This document shows, in pieces, positions 33,363 through 42,668 of a stretch of DNA of 64,000 bases; the stretch's first letter is position 1, and each line of letters opens with the position of its first letter. Made by a program: the position numbers and the translations under genes. Below the pieces are notes generated by a model. The model did not search any database, was not told where the DNA came from, and was given only the letters and a program-made list of their open reading frames with translations. Source of the stretch: Clostridia bacterium (GTDB lineage Bacteria > Bacillota > Clostridia > Oscillospirales > Acutalibacteraceae); assembly GCA_017440755.1 (NCBI GenBank), contig JAFSGP010000004.1:33937-97936 (forward strand), read 5' to 3'.

Positions 33363-35558
33363 TCACCCCCCAATCACATAGCCCATAGCGGAGACGGTCA
33401 CGCCGTCCGCCTTATAGGCGGTATCGTTATAGTTAACCAGCACGCGAACGCCGTTTTCATAGGTGGTAGCGTACACGCCGTCCGCCAGTTGCTCGTGACC
33501 CACGATTACGGAGCCTTCGGTCTTTTCCACCAACTCACGAACAACCGCATACTGCTCGGTAGCGGTATCCATCCAGAAATCGCTGTCCGCGCTGTACAGG
33601 TAATCCAGCTCGGTGTTGATAAGAGCGCTGCCCTCGTCGCCAATCCAGGAATAACAAGGCATGCTGCCATACTCCAAACCTTTCAGGAAAGACGCCTTGG
33701 GGCTGCCCTGCATATTCAGTGCCTCAGTGGAATAGCGGATTACGCCGCTGTAAACCAACTGCAGGAACGGCACATCCTCGTCCAGCATCATATTGCCGGT
33801 GGAGGAGGTGGGAAGGTTGATGATTTCATCCGCATACACCGCCGCATAGCTGTTGGGGGCATCCAGTAACAGGCTGTTCTCTTCTGCGAAAGCCGCCAAC
33901 TTTTCGGTAATCATGGACACAAAAGCGGGACGCTTTTTGTCGCCTTCGCTGAAATCGCTGTACAGCATATTCGCCACATCGGACAGACCCAGGTTGGTCA
34001 TCTTCCCGTCGGCGTTGTCCAGCAAAGCAGACAGGTTGCCTGCCAGCTTATCGTAATTGAGAATGTAGCTCTCCCCCGTCTTGCTGGTAGTGAGATAGCG
34101 GTCAGGGAACATAATCATACGGCTGGCGGGGTCGCGGGTGACACCGGACATGGTATGCAGGATGTTGGAGGATTTGTCGTAGGTCATCACGCGGTTGACA
34201 GCGGGATATACCTTGCTGCCCTGCGCCGCCAATTTCTCCACCAGCTCCGCCACGTCGCCGATAGCCTTATTCCACTTTATGTCGTCCACGGCATGGCCGG
34301 TGTTCTCCTGCTTATTCCAAGCACTGTAGCGCACAACGGTGCTGTCCACGTCCAGCTCCGCCAGCTTCTTAATCAGCTTCTCCACGTCCTCAGTGGAGGT
34401 GATGACATCGTCGTAGTTGCCCTTGAAGCCCAGAATGGAGCGTACCTTGGTGACGGAGGCGTACAAATCCAAATACAGAGCCGCCTCCACCTTGGCCGCT
34501 TTCCGCTGCTCGGCGCTGAAAATCAGCTCGCGGTACTTGCTCGCCATCTCAACATAGCCGCTCTGCTTGCCGCTGATGGGATAATAGTCCACAGACAGGG
34601 TGTCCGCTTTAATACCACCCTGCTCAAATACACGAGTAGAATAGTAGTCAGACACCAACGCATACTCGAAGTCCACAGTGGTCTTGAAGGACGCCCAGGG
34701 GTGGGTGTACATCGTGGCCTGACCGTAGTTTTCACAGTTGATATACGCATCCGCCGAATCCTCGCCAATCACCGCCAGCAAGGAATCCTTGCCCGCCGAC
34801 ACGCCGAAGCAAGGCAGCGTTACACCCTCGTAGTCGGTGGCATCGATGGTGATATCCTTGCCGAACACCGGCTTCTGGTAGGCAGGAGCATTCTCCTTGT
34901 TATTGGTGGCATAGATCAGCGCACCACAACCGTCGGGAATCAGCGCGTAACCTTTTTTGTTGGTGTAACTGACCGCACCGAAATAGGGCAGAATGTGCAC
35001 CTGTAACAGGGACAGTTTGGTGGGGTCATATTCAATAGCCTTGGTATCCACCTTCGCGTTGACATGGTCCCCCTCAAGGACAACCTGCAACGGGATGGAC
35101 AAATTCAAATCGGTAAAGGTGAAGGTAACCTTGAAGCCGTTGTCAATCGCCTCGTAGGCCACACCACCGTTCTCCACCGCGTCCTGATAGGCGCTGGCGG
35201 AGTTGTCGGCTTCCAGCTCGTGATTGTAGTAATCAATGTCCAGCATAGAGCGCATCATCGCCTGCATATACTCATTGATTTCCAGCTCCTCCATATTGGT
35301 AGGAGCACTACTCCAACGATAACCGGTCGCCTTATTTTCCACGTAAAATACGTGGTCGTCTGCATTCAGGCACAAAATCGCCTGCTCGCTCTCCGCCACC
35401 CGATTAAAACCGGTGAGGGGCTCGCCGGCCGTCGCCTGAGGCGCAGCGGAATCCGCAGCATCTGCCGGCTCGGCAACGGTACCGCCGGTCAGGCAGGTAG
35501 CCAAGATAGCCAAGAGGGCAATGCATGCGCCTGTGCGTCGCCATAATCCTTTTTTCAT
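33363..35558 (-). CDS. DUF5696 secreted protein
   Basis: A 731-residue exported protein. An N-terminal signal peptide (hydrophobic to about residue 30) is followed by a long beta-rich domain (about 50-340) and then a segment resembling a TIM barrel (about 350-600; for example VDSTVVRYSAWNKQ, YPAVNRVMTYD, YAAVYADEIINLPTS). I recognise the family as DUF5696, which is repeatedly found beside carbohydrate ABC transporter genes. Its function is not established; the barrel-like part suggests a glycosidase-like fold. It overlaps the start region of the permease gene downstream and follows the YIP1 gene, so it is a fixed part of this importer operon. Confidence 0.8.
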   Translation of the reverse strand: MKKGLWRRTGACIALLAILATCLTGGTVAEPADAADSAAPQATAGEPLTGFNRVAESEQAILCLNADDHVFYVENKATGYRWSSAPTNMEELEINEYMQAMMRSMLDIDYYNHELEADNSASAYQDAVENGGVAYEAIDNGFKVTFTFTDLNLSIPLQVVLEGDHVNAKVDTKAIEYDPTKLSLLQVHILPYFGAVSYTNKKGYALIPDGCGALIYATNNKENAPAYQKPVFGKDITIDATDYEGVTLPCFGVSAGKDSLLAVIGEDSADAYINCENYGQATMYTHPWASFKTTVDFEYALVSDYYSTRVFEQGGIKADTLSVDYYPISGKQSGYVEMASKYRELIFSAEQRKAAKVEAALYLDLYASVTKVRSILGFKGNYDDVITSTEDVEKLIKKLAELDVDSTVVRYSAWNKQENTGHAVDDIKWNKAIGDVAELVEKLAAQGSKVYPAVNRVMTYDKSSNILHTMSGVTRDPASRMIMFPDRYLTTSKTGESYILNYDKLAGNLSALLDNADGKMTNLGLSDVANMLYSDFSEGDKKRPAFVSMITEKLAAFAEENSLLLDAPNSYAAVYADEIINLPTSSTGNMMLDEDVPFLQLVYSGVIRYSTEALNMQGSPKASFLKGLEYGSMPCYSWIGDEGSALINTELDYLYSADSDFWMDTATEQYAVVRELVEKTEGSVIVGHEQLADGVYATTYENGVRVLVNYNDTAYKADGVTVSAMGYVIGG

Positions 35559-35594
35559 ACTCTCTCTCCTTCTGCGTCACTTCATTGGCGCGGC

Positions 35595-36227
35595 TTATTT
35601 GATTCTAAAACTAATCTCGTAGAAAACAACGGAAATGGTAGAGAAAATCTTCTGGAATAAGCTCATCACCAGAATGAGCAGGAACAGAATGATAACCACA
35701 CCGATAACCGTCAGAATCACAGAGCCGATCGCACCGGAGAAGGAAAACTCGTGATATGCCATCAACGCACGTAACAGCAGGAAAGCGGTCCACAGAATAC
35801 CGACCCACAGCAGCACGTTGGTCAGCGCGCCCTCTTCCGCCGTTGCCACGTTGGAGAGAAGCACCTTTATGTAGCTGAAAATGGTGTAGGGAACCAGCGC
35901 GTAGTTCATGATAATCCAAATGTCCTTGACACGGGCCTTACCGTCCAGCAGAACGCAGAAGCCCCAGTTGGCGAACACCGCCGCCACCATCAGACCCAGC
36001 GTATACAGGAAGGTCGCCTGAATGCTCACGTTGGCATCGTTGACAAACACAAACTGCTGACCGGTGTATTTCTGCTGGCAGATAACCGAAAACAGGAAGG
36101 TCAGGTACAGGACAATGGACACGCTCATAGAGCCGCCCTTTTTGTAACGCATCTCGTCAAAGCCTTCTACGGGATGCATAATCACATAGGGAACAAACTT
36201 CCACTTTTCTTTCCACTTTGACAACAT
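35595..36227 (-). CDS. YIP1-family membrane protein
   Basis: A 210-residue integral membrane protein with about five hydrophobic helices: VSIVLYLTFLFSVIC, TFLYTLGLMVAAVFANWGFC, NYALVPYTIFSYIKVLL, VLLWVGILWTAFLLLRALM and VIGVVIILFLLILVMSLF. The FANWGFCVLLDGKARVKDIW and NYALVPY elements are typical of YIP1-domain proteins. The start MLSKWKEK at 36227 is chosen because GGAGG is 8 nt upstream; an in-frame GTG at 36236 overlaps the stop of the NHL gene. Role unknown: probably membrane partner of the NHL/TPR and DUF5696 proteins encoded on either side. Confidence 0.85.
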   Translation of the reverse strand: MLSKWKEKWKFVPYVIMHPVEGFDEMRYKKGGSMSVSIVLYLTFLFSVICQQKYTGQQFVFVNDANVSIQATFLYTLGLMVAAVFANWGFCVLLDGKARVKDIWIIMNYALVPYTIFSYIKVLLSNVATAEEGALTNVLLWVGILWTAFLLLRALMAYHEFSFSGAIGSVILTVIGVVIILFLLILVMSLFQKIFSTISVVFYEISFRIK

Positions 36228-36232
36228 AGCGC

Positions 36233-37729
36233 TCACCTCCTAACCTTGCTCTTCTTAATCTTAATGGCTTTCACAATTTTACGAATAATCGCCAAGGCAA
36301 CAACCAGAACCAGAATGGCCACAATCACGTAAATCAGAACCTCGCGAATGGCAATCTGACGCAGCTGCTTGTAGGCCTCATTGTAGCCGGTGCTGTCGCG
36401 ACCCAGCTCGAAGCAGGTCAGCGCCTGCTTGTAGTCACCCTTATTCAAATAGGCATTACCCAGACAGGTGTAAGCAAACTCATAGTTGGCACTCAGGCTG
36501 ATAACCTCGTTCCAAGGCTCTACCGTCTGGTCGTAATATCCCTCGTGGTAGGCGGAAACCGCCTTGTGCACCGACTCGCCGAACTCGGACAGCTCCATTA
36601 CGGTAATCTTGTTGGTGGACTGGTCCATCACGTAGATGCGGTCGCCGTACTGCTCTACGGCAGAGGGTACCTGGAACTGACCCAAATCGTAACCGATACT
36701 GCCGGACATACCCAGCAGATTCATTTCCTTGTCGAAATGCAGCAGCTTACCGGTGGTGGTTTCCACAATGGTGATATAGCCGTCGTCATCCACCGTCAAA
36801 TCGGTCATATTCAGACGAACCGCCGCGCCCTTAAAGGCTGCCGCGGACAATTTCGGCATTTTGTTTACCAAAATATCCATACCCTTGGCGTTCAGTTTAC
36901 GGATGGAGTCCATCTCGTTCTTGGTACCCAAGGTGGAGTGGGACTGGGCGATGGAGTAGATATAGCCATCGTCATCGATGTCGATGCACTTCATTTCGGT
37001 GGGCACGTACTGGGCGGTACCCTCCTCCGCCTCCTCGGACATAATGCTCTTCCACCACTGTGCCATACGCACCTCGGCAGAAGCATACACCGACTCAGCG
37101 CCATAGAAGGTTTCGTACTCGCCGTCCGCGTTGAACAGCACCATACCATGATAAATACCGCGGCACAGAGCGTACACGTTATCCTGCTGATCCACCAACA
37201 AACGGGTGGGCTCAAAAGGAACCTCATCGTTAAACTGGTGAATCTCGGGGGTGTAGTAGGTGCGGTCGATGTTGCCCTGGGCATCGCAACGAATGATGCG
37301 GTTGTTCAGGGTGTCGGAGATGTAGATGGCTCCATCGTCGTCCACAAAAACACCCGCGGGCTCGAACAGATAGGTGGCCTCCTGCAGCTCGGTGTCATAG
37401 AACTCTTCCATCACGCTTACCAGCTTGAGGTCCTTGTTGGCATCCAACACCACGATGCGGTTGTTGTTGGTGTCACAGACGTACAGATAGCCGTCAGCCG
37501 TCATGTGCATCTCACCGGGCTTGCTGAAGGTTTCGCAGCCCACGTCCTCACCGCCGACAAAGCGGATAGGCTGGAACAGGTCCGGGACAGGCACGGCCTG
37601 ACTGTAAGAGTTGTAGGTGTAGGTCAGCTCGAGAGTCATATCGGCGGATACCGCCATGCTCAGAGCCAGCACAAGCACCAGGCAGACCGCGCACAGGCGG
37701 ACAACCTTTTGTAATACGTTTCTGCTCAT
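36233..37729 (-). CDS. NHL-repeat/TPR extracytoplasmic protein with C-terminal membrane anchor
   Basis: A 498-residue protein. Signal peptide about 1-29 (ends MAVSADM). A beta-propeller made of NHL-type repeats (about 50-380) shows recurring DGYLYVCDTNNNRIVVLD, DGAIYISDTLNNRIIR and DDGYIYSIA blades. A TPR-like helical pair follows (NYEFAYTCLGNAYLNKGDYKQAL cut region, about 395-450). A C-terminal helix (VLIYVIVAILVLVVALAII) and a basic tail anchor it in the membrane. Located between importer-1 permeases and the YIP1/DUF5696 genes. Likely a scaffold or sensor outside the membrane; no catalytic motif seen. Confidence 0.8.
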   Translation of the reverse strand: MSRNVLQKVVRLCAVCLVLVLALSMAVSADMTLELTYTYNSYSQAVPVPDLFQPIRFVGGEDVGCETFSKPGEMHMTADGYLYVCDTNNNRIVVLDANKDLKLVSVMEEFYDTELQEATYLFEPAGVFVDDDGAIYISDTLNNRIIRCDAQGNIDRTYYTPEIHQFNDEVPFEPTRLLVDQQDNVYALCRGIYHGMVLFNADGEYETFYGAESVYASAEVRMAQWWKSIMSEEAEEGTAQYVPTEMKCIDIDDDGYIYSIAQSHSTLGTKNEMDSIRKLNAKGMDILVNKMPKLSAAAFKGAAVRLNMTDLTVDDDGYITIVETTTGKLLHFDKEMNLLGMSGSIGYDLGQFQVPSAVEQYGDRIYVMDQSTNKITVMELSEFGESVHKAVSAYHEGYYDQTVEPWNEVISLSANYEFAYTCLGNAYLNKGDYKQALTCFELGRDSTGYNEAYKQLRQIAIREVLIYVIVAILVLVVALAIIRKIVKAIKIKKSKVRR

Positions 37730-37743
37730 TCACCTACACCCCC

Positions 37744-38652
37744 TTACTTATCGATACCGGCGTGAGCCATCGTTTCCAGCACGCGGCTCTGCACGACGAT
37801 GTAGAACACCAAAGGCGGTAGCATCAAGATAACCGAGGCCGCCGCAGCCGCACCGGAATAGGCGATACCGGAGGCGGAAATCTGGTTCAGGATGGTGGGG
37901 AGCAGCTTCAGCTTCTCCTCGTAAATAACCTGACCGCCGGTCATATTCCACAAGCTCTGGAAGCAGAGAATAATCAGCGTCAGCACAGCGGGTTTCACGT
38001 TGGGCAGGATAATCTGCCACCAGATACGGGGAATGGTGGCGCCGTCCAGCTCCGCAGCCTCCAGAATGGTGGTGCTGATCTGGCTCATAAAGTTTTTCAG
38101 CAGGAACATACCCATAGGGCCTGCCACCGCCGGACCCAACAAAGCCCAGTAGGTGTTGATCATACCGGTCTTCGCCATCAGCAGATACTGCGGTACCGCC
38201 GTCACCGCACCGGTGAACAGCAGAGCCTTGGTGATCAGCGTGGACATAAAGCGGGAACCGGGGAAAGTGTACTTCGCAAAGGGGAAAGCCGCCAGAGAGG
38301 AAATCACCACGTTGGCCACCGTACCTGCCAAGGTGACGAACACCGTATTGAAAATAGCACGGGACAGGGGGATCCACAAACTGTCGGTGAGGATGCCCAG
38401 CGAACGGAAGTTGTTGAAGGAGGGACGCACCACGTAGAATTTAGGCGGGTACGCGAAAATCTCCTCCAAGGGCTTCAAAGACTGAACGATTGCGTAATAG
38501 AAGGGCAACAGCATAAACGCTGCCATCAGACCCAAGAACAAGAAGACGAAGAAGTTGCCCCACCAAGTACGGGCAATGGCTTCTTTCTGTCTTTTGCGGA
38601 CTTTCAGTTTTTTCGGTTCTGCAACCACAGCGGCTGCTTTCACTTTCGACAT
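37744..38652 (-). CDS. Carbohydrate ABC transporter permease, MalG type (importer 1)
   Basis: A 302-residue permease with six helices and a long basic cytosolic N-terminus (about 1-30). EAA loop ILEAAELDGATIPRIWWQI, then ILPNVKP. Helix 1 is FFVFLFLGLMAAFMLLPFYYAI. The ribosome site AAAGGA precedes ATG at 38652. It pairs with the UgpA-type permease at 38717-39625 and receives sugar from the 979-residue binding protein. Confidence 0.9.
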   Translation of the reverse strand: MSKVKAAAVVAEPKKLKVRKRQKEAIARTWWGNFFVFLFLGLMAAFMLLPFYYAIVQSLKPLEEIFAYPPKFYVVRPSFNNFRSLGILTDSLWIPLSRAIFNTVFVTLAGTVANVVISSLAAFPFAKYTFPGSRFMSTLITKALLFTGAVTAVPQYLLMAKTGMINTYWALLGPAVAGPMGMFLLKNFMSQISTTILEAAELDGATIPRIWWQIILPNVKPAVLTLIILCFQSLWNMTGGQVIYEEKLKLLPTILNQISASGIAYSGAAAAASVILMLPPLVFYIVVQSRVLETMAHAGIDK

Positions 38653-38716
38653 AATAGCGCTTCCTTTCCATAGATTTTGTCAGGGCATGTGCGCTCTGCG
38701 CAAAGGGTGTTTCGCA

Positions 38717-39625
38717 TCAGGCCGATGCGTATTTGTTGATGACATGTTCAACTACCCAATGCACCGCAATAATCATTACGAACAAAATGAAGGAAAGTGC
38801 ACAGGCATAGCCCATTTCATATCGGATAGAACCGAAGTCGGAAATGTAAGTAACAATGGTCAGCGCCGCATTATCGGTGGTGGGATAGCCCATCAAGGCG
38901 GTAATGGTGGCACCGATGGAGAAGGCTGCCGCGATCTGCATAACCGCACCGAACAGCAGCTGGGGACCCATGGAAGGCAGGGTCAGATAGAACAGCTCCT
39001 GCCAACGGTTGCGAACACCATCCACAGAACCCGCCTCGTACAGGCTGCGGGGGATGCCCTGCAGACCGGCGACAAAAGACAAGAAGGCGGAACCGAAGCT
39101 CATCCAGATCTGTACCACCATAATGATGGGCAGCATAGATTCGGTATTGGTCAGCCACTGATAGGGCTCGGAGAGGATGCCCAGATTCATCAGCAGGTTG
39201 TTCAGCAAACCGTACTGGTCGCCGCTGAACATAAAGCCCCACATAACGTACAGGGTACCGGAAATGGTGGGTGCGTAAAAACACACGGTGAAGAAGGCGC
39301 GCAGCAAGGGGCTCAACTCGTTGATGAACCACGCCAAGAACAAGCAGGCGAAGTAGCTGAGAGGGCCGGTCACGCAAGCCAACACGAAGGTGTTACGCAA
39401 GGCGATGAGGAAGTCGTCGTCTTCCAAGAAAATACGGATGTAGTTGTCCAAGCCGGAGAAATCCGGAGGGAACTGCACCATATTGAAATCGGTAAAGCTG
39501 AAAACAAAGGCAATCAGGATAGGTGCCAAAATAAAGAACAGGAACAACAGCATATAGGGAGCTACCATAAAATAACACACGCTGTGGCGCTTGATATCCC
39601 GTCCGAGATTATTGCGTTTTGCCAT
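38717..39625 (-). CDS. Carbohydrate ABC transporter permease, UgpA/LacF type (importer 1)
   Basis: A 302-residue permease. Helix 1 YFMVAPYMLLFLFFILAPIL is followed by five more. EAA loop LYEAGSVDGVRNRWQELFY, then LTLPSMGP. It starts 3 nt after the stop of the binding-protein gene, so the two are translationally coupled. Importer 1 is a binding protein plus two permeases; its energising ATPase must be encoded elsewhere, as is common for MsmK-type shared ATPases in Firmicutes. Confidence 0.9.
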   Translation of the reverse strand: MAKRNNLGRDIKRHSVCYFMVAPYMLLFLFFILAPILIAFVFSFTDFNMVQFPPDFSGLDNYIRIFLEDDDFLIALRNTFVLACVTGPLSYFACLFLAWFINELSPLLRAFFTVCFYAPTISGTLYVMWGFMFSGDQYGLLNNLLMNLGILSEPYQWLTNTESMLPIIMVVQIWMSFGSAFLSFVAGLQGIPRSLYEAGSVDGVRNRWQELFYLTLPSMGPQLLFGAVMQIAAAFSIGATITALMGYPTTDNAALTIVTYISDFGSIRYEMGYACALSFILFVMIIAVHWVVEHVINKYASA

Positions 39626-39628
39626 TTT

Positions 39629-42568
39629 TTACTCCCCCTTTCCGTTCTTAACCGTGCCCAACTTACGGGCCATCTCGCGGTTAATGACGTCGTTATACTT
39701 GTTCAGCGCGTACACGGGATTTTCGTTATTATAAACCACCTGGCGGAAGGCGTAGGTCAGGTTACGACCTATGTAATAGCTGCCGGGGACCTCAGGGAAC
39801 AATACCATATTATCCCACTGCTCCAGCAGCAGCTCACGCTCCGCTTCGGTCCAAGGCAGGCGATCCATCGCCTTATAGTTTGCGGGAGTGTAACGGGAAG
39901 CCACACCCATACGCATCTCAATCTTCTGCGCGAACTCCACGCGCACGTCATCGCTGGTATACCACTTCAGGAACTTCCACGCTTCTTCCGCCAGACCTCT
40001 ATCCTCGCAAGCCTTCAGAATGAAGGTGCAGGTGGAGCCCTGACCCAGACCAACGGAGCCCTGAGCTGCCGAGCTACAGCTGCGGTCGATGTACTCGTTG
40101 CCGTTTTCGTCCACACGCTTGGTGCCGACCATAGGCAACATCTCCCAACGACCATTGATTTCGGGAGCGGACACCTTCAACTGGTTGTACAGACCATAGC
40201 CACCCAGACCGATGGGCATCTCACCGCTGCGGAAACGGTTGAACAGGTCATAAGCCAGGTCGAAACCCTTCTCGGTGAACAGGCTGGTCCACGCCTTGAA
40301 GGCGTCAACGCTCTCCTGGCTACCGAAGTCGGTGGCCGTCAGCTCGTCGTTGAAGAACTGACCGCCGTTCTGGTACATCATCGTGGCGTAGATGCTCATA
40401 TCCGAGGGGATACCAACGCCCAAGTTGCTACGTTGCAAGATGGTGGCGGTTTCGTACAGCTCATCCCAAGTCTGGGGAATAGCCAGACCCATCTCCTCGA
40501 AGATATCGGTGCGGACAAACAGCACGCTGAAGCTTTCGGTCAGCGGGATGCCGTATACACCGCCCTTATACATATAAGGAATATAAGAGTTTGCGTGATA
40601 GCGCTCGCGGGTCTCGTCAAAATCGGGGAACTGGGTCAGATCCACCAACTCGCCGCGGGCGGCCAGATTGACGGGCACGTCGTTGGCCTGCTGCAGAGAC
40701 ACATCGGGGCCCTTGCCCGCCATAACCGCCTCCAACAGGCTGGCGGAAACCAGCTCGACCTTAACGCCGACCTTGACGTCCTCCAGCTGAGAATACTCGT
40801 TAGCCAGGCTCTGCACGATCTGCATCTGCTCCTGACCGGTGGAAATCCAAACCTTCAGGTACTCCTTACTGGTGTCCACGTCGCCCAGCTGACCGTAGTC
40901 CGCGGCAAAGGTCACCGCCAGACGCTGAATGGTGAACCAGATATCCTGGAAGAAGCCGGCAGAAGTACCGGGCAGATCCTTATCTGCGCCGTAGACTACC
41001 GCGAAATCCAACTCCAGAGGCTGGGTCAGCAGCTCGTTGACCCAAGAGGCCAGAGCGGTAATGTTATTCTTGAAGGAAGCCAGTTTCAGAGCCATATCAT
41101 CAATGTCTTCGGTGAAGTTCTCCAACTGAGTGATCATGGTCTGCAGGTTGGCAGTCTGGCTGCCACCCTCGCCGCTGAGAGCGTTAATCTCATCCCGCTG
41201 AACAACCAGACGCTCCAGCAGAGCCGCCACGTCGCTGGGCAGGGTAGGAATCTCGTCCTTCAGGTTGTAGTCGCGGAACTGGTCATTGGAGCTACCAACC
41301 ACACTGTTCACCTGACGCATAATGCGGTTGAGCTCATCCACGCAGGACTGCAGCTCCACCATAGCATCAGACAGCTTGCCGGGAACCGCCTCCAAAGAGA
41401 TGGTGTGCTTGCCCTTCTCCAGATAGAACAGCATCGGCTCGCCGTCCGCGGTGCCATCAACGGTAACAACCTTGTTGTACCAGTTGGTGCTGTAACCAAA
41501 GCGAATCTCCGCACATTCCGCATAGGGAATCGCACCATCAATACGCAGCGCGCGGGTGGAGAACGAGCCGGTCTTCACGCTCTGACGCACCTTGAAAGCC
41601 AGCTTGTAGTAGCCGGATTCTTTTACATCAATTTCCCAACCGATGGCCTGCTGGGTGGTAGCAAAGGTGCTGCCGCCCACCGCGTTGAACAAACGCAGTT
41701 TGGGGTCGCTGGGAGACATAGCGGGGTTGTTGCTGTCGGTGGACAGCTGAATGGAAGAGTCGGACACCCAAGTGTACTCCTCACCCTCCATCTTGATGGG
41801 AGCAGCGCCCGTAACCGTGGCGTCGGCCGGCTTTTCGTAGGCGGGAGCCTCCTTATCCTGGAAAAAAGCGATGCCCGCAACGCGCACGCCCGCCTTTTCG
41901 AAGTGCAGGGTAATGGTATGCTCGCCGTCCATCAAAGCAAACAGCAGAGGATCGTTGTGACGACCTGCCGAATCATACACGGTGTGCCAACGCCAAGCAG
42001 GAACCTGCCCCATCTCGTTGGACAACTCGTTGTGACGGCTGTCGTACTCCTTGCTGACGATGGTCCAGTAGCGGGGCAGCTTCACACCACTCATAGCATA
42101 GGTGGGAATCGCGCCGTCTACGATGACATCCATCAAAGAAGCAGACACCATCTCCTCGCCGTCCTGCTTGTACAGCACCTGCATATTGTACAAACCGGCA
42201 TAAGGAAGATTGATCTTGAAGGTGACGCTGCTACCATTCTCAAGTAGCTGTGCGACCTCGCCCTTCTCCTCATCTGTCGTGGTTCCCTCCGCAGACGCAG
42301 CCGACATATCCGCCTCCACGCGGACGTCGGGGCGGTCGGAGCCGTCGTACATTGCAAAGTACTCCGTATACTCCAGAGTCTCCGCGTTCAAAGGCTCCTC
42401 AGGAGCCTCCTCTGCCGAGCCATCCTCCGGCTGTACCGCATCGGTCGCGCCCTCATCGAGCACCTCCGTCTGCGGCTCCGCGCTGACGTAATAGGTCGGA
42501 ATCACCGCAACCAGCAGCAATACCGCCATCAGACAGCACAACGTTCTTTTCGCCAAGTGAGAGAACAT
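39629..42568 (-). CDS. Large sugar-binding protein with N-terminal CBM-like domains (importer 1)
   Basis: A 979-residue extracytoplasmic protein, more than twice the usual binding-protein length. Signal peptide about 1-29 (YYVSA|EP), no lipobox. Two beta-sandwich domains resembling carbohydrate-binding modules (about 60-210 and 230-370: YAGLYNMQVLYKQDG, DGEHTITLHFEKAGVRVAGI, ESGYYKLAFKVRQS, KGKHTISLEAVPG). A helical, coiled-coil-like stretch follows (about 375-470). The family-1 binding fold is at about 510-960 (GPDVSLQQANDVPVNLAARG, MYKGGVYGIPLTESFSVLFVR). The start MFSHLAKR is chosen because it begins the signal peptide; upstream in-frame starts fall in the promoter. First gene behind the AraC-controlled divergent promoter. 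Confidence 0.88.
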   Translation of the reverse strand: MFSHLAKRTLCCLMAVLLLVAVIPTYYVSAEPQTEVLDEGATDAVQPEDGSAEEAPEEPLNAETLEYTEYFAMYDGSDRPDVRVEADMSAASAEGTTTDEEKGEVAQLLENGSSVTFKINLPYAGLYNMQVLYKQDGEEMVSASLMDVIVDGAIPTYAMSGVKLPRYWTIVSKEYDSRHNELSNEMGQVPAWRWHTVYDSAGRHNDPLLFALMDGEHTITLHFEKAGVRVAGIAFFQDKEAPAYEKPADATVTGAAPIKMEGEEYTWVSDSSIQLSTDSNNPAMSPSDPKLRLFNAVGGSTFATTQQAIGWEIDVKESGYYKLAFKVRQSVKTGSFSTRALRIDGAIPYAECAEIRFGYSTNWYNKVVTVDGTADGEPMLFYLEKGKHTISLEAVPGKLSDAMVELQSCVDELNRIMRQVNSVVGSSNDQFRDYNLKDEIPTLPSDVAALLERLVVQRDEINALSGEGGSQTANLQTMITQLENFTEDIDDMALKLASFKNNITALASWVNELLTQPLELDFAVVYGADKDLPGTSAGFFQDIWFTIQRLAVTFAADYGQLGDVDTSKEYLKVWISTGQEQMQIVQSLANEYSQLEDVKVGVKVELVSASLLEAVMAGKGPDVSLQQANDVPVNLAARGELVDLTQFPDFDETRERYHANSYIPYMYKGGVYGIPLTESFSVLFVRTDIFEEMGLAIPQTWDELYETATILQRSNLGVGIPSDMSIYATMMYQNGGQFFNDELTATDFGSQESVDAFKAWTSLFTEKGFDLAYDLFNRFRSGEMPIGLGGYGLYNQLKVSAPEINGRWEMLPMVGTKRVDENGNEYIDRSCSSAAQGSVGLGQGSTCTFILKACEDRGLAEEAWKFLKWYTSDDVRVEFAQKIEMRMGVASRYTPANYKAMDRLPWTEAERELLLEQWDNMVLFPEVPGSYYIGRNLTYAFRQVVYNNENPVYALNKYNDVINREMARKLGTVKNGKGE

Positions 42569-42598
42569 AACTGACACACCATCTTTCTTAAAAACTTT

Positions 42599-42648
42599 AA
42601 TATATTGACACTTGGTGGGTTGACAATTGAATAAAATTGGCATAATAT
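42599..42648. promoter_or_regulatory. Divergent overlapping promoters and candidate AraC site
   Basis: Plus strand (araC): TTGACA 42620-42625, 17-nt spacer, TAATAT 42643-42648. Minus strand (importer operon): TTGTCA 42626-42621, 16-nt spacer, TATATT 42604-42599. The two -35 boxes are the same bases read on opposite strands, so the promoters should compete. A second TTGACA lies at 42605-42610, a direct repeat 15 bp away and a reasonable AraC-type half-site pair. Confidence 0.65.
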
Positions 42649-42668
42649 TAAACCAAGGAGTGTTGCAT

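Noticed and set aside
38555..42247. 1230-codon plus-strand open frame
   Set aside because: Spans the antisense of a permease and the large binding protein; no recognisable domain and codon pattern of a shadow.
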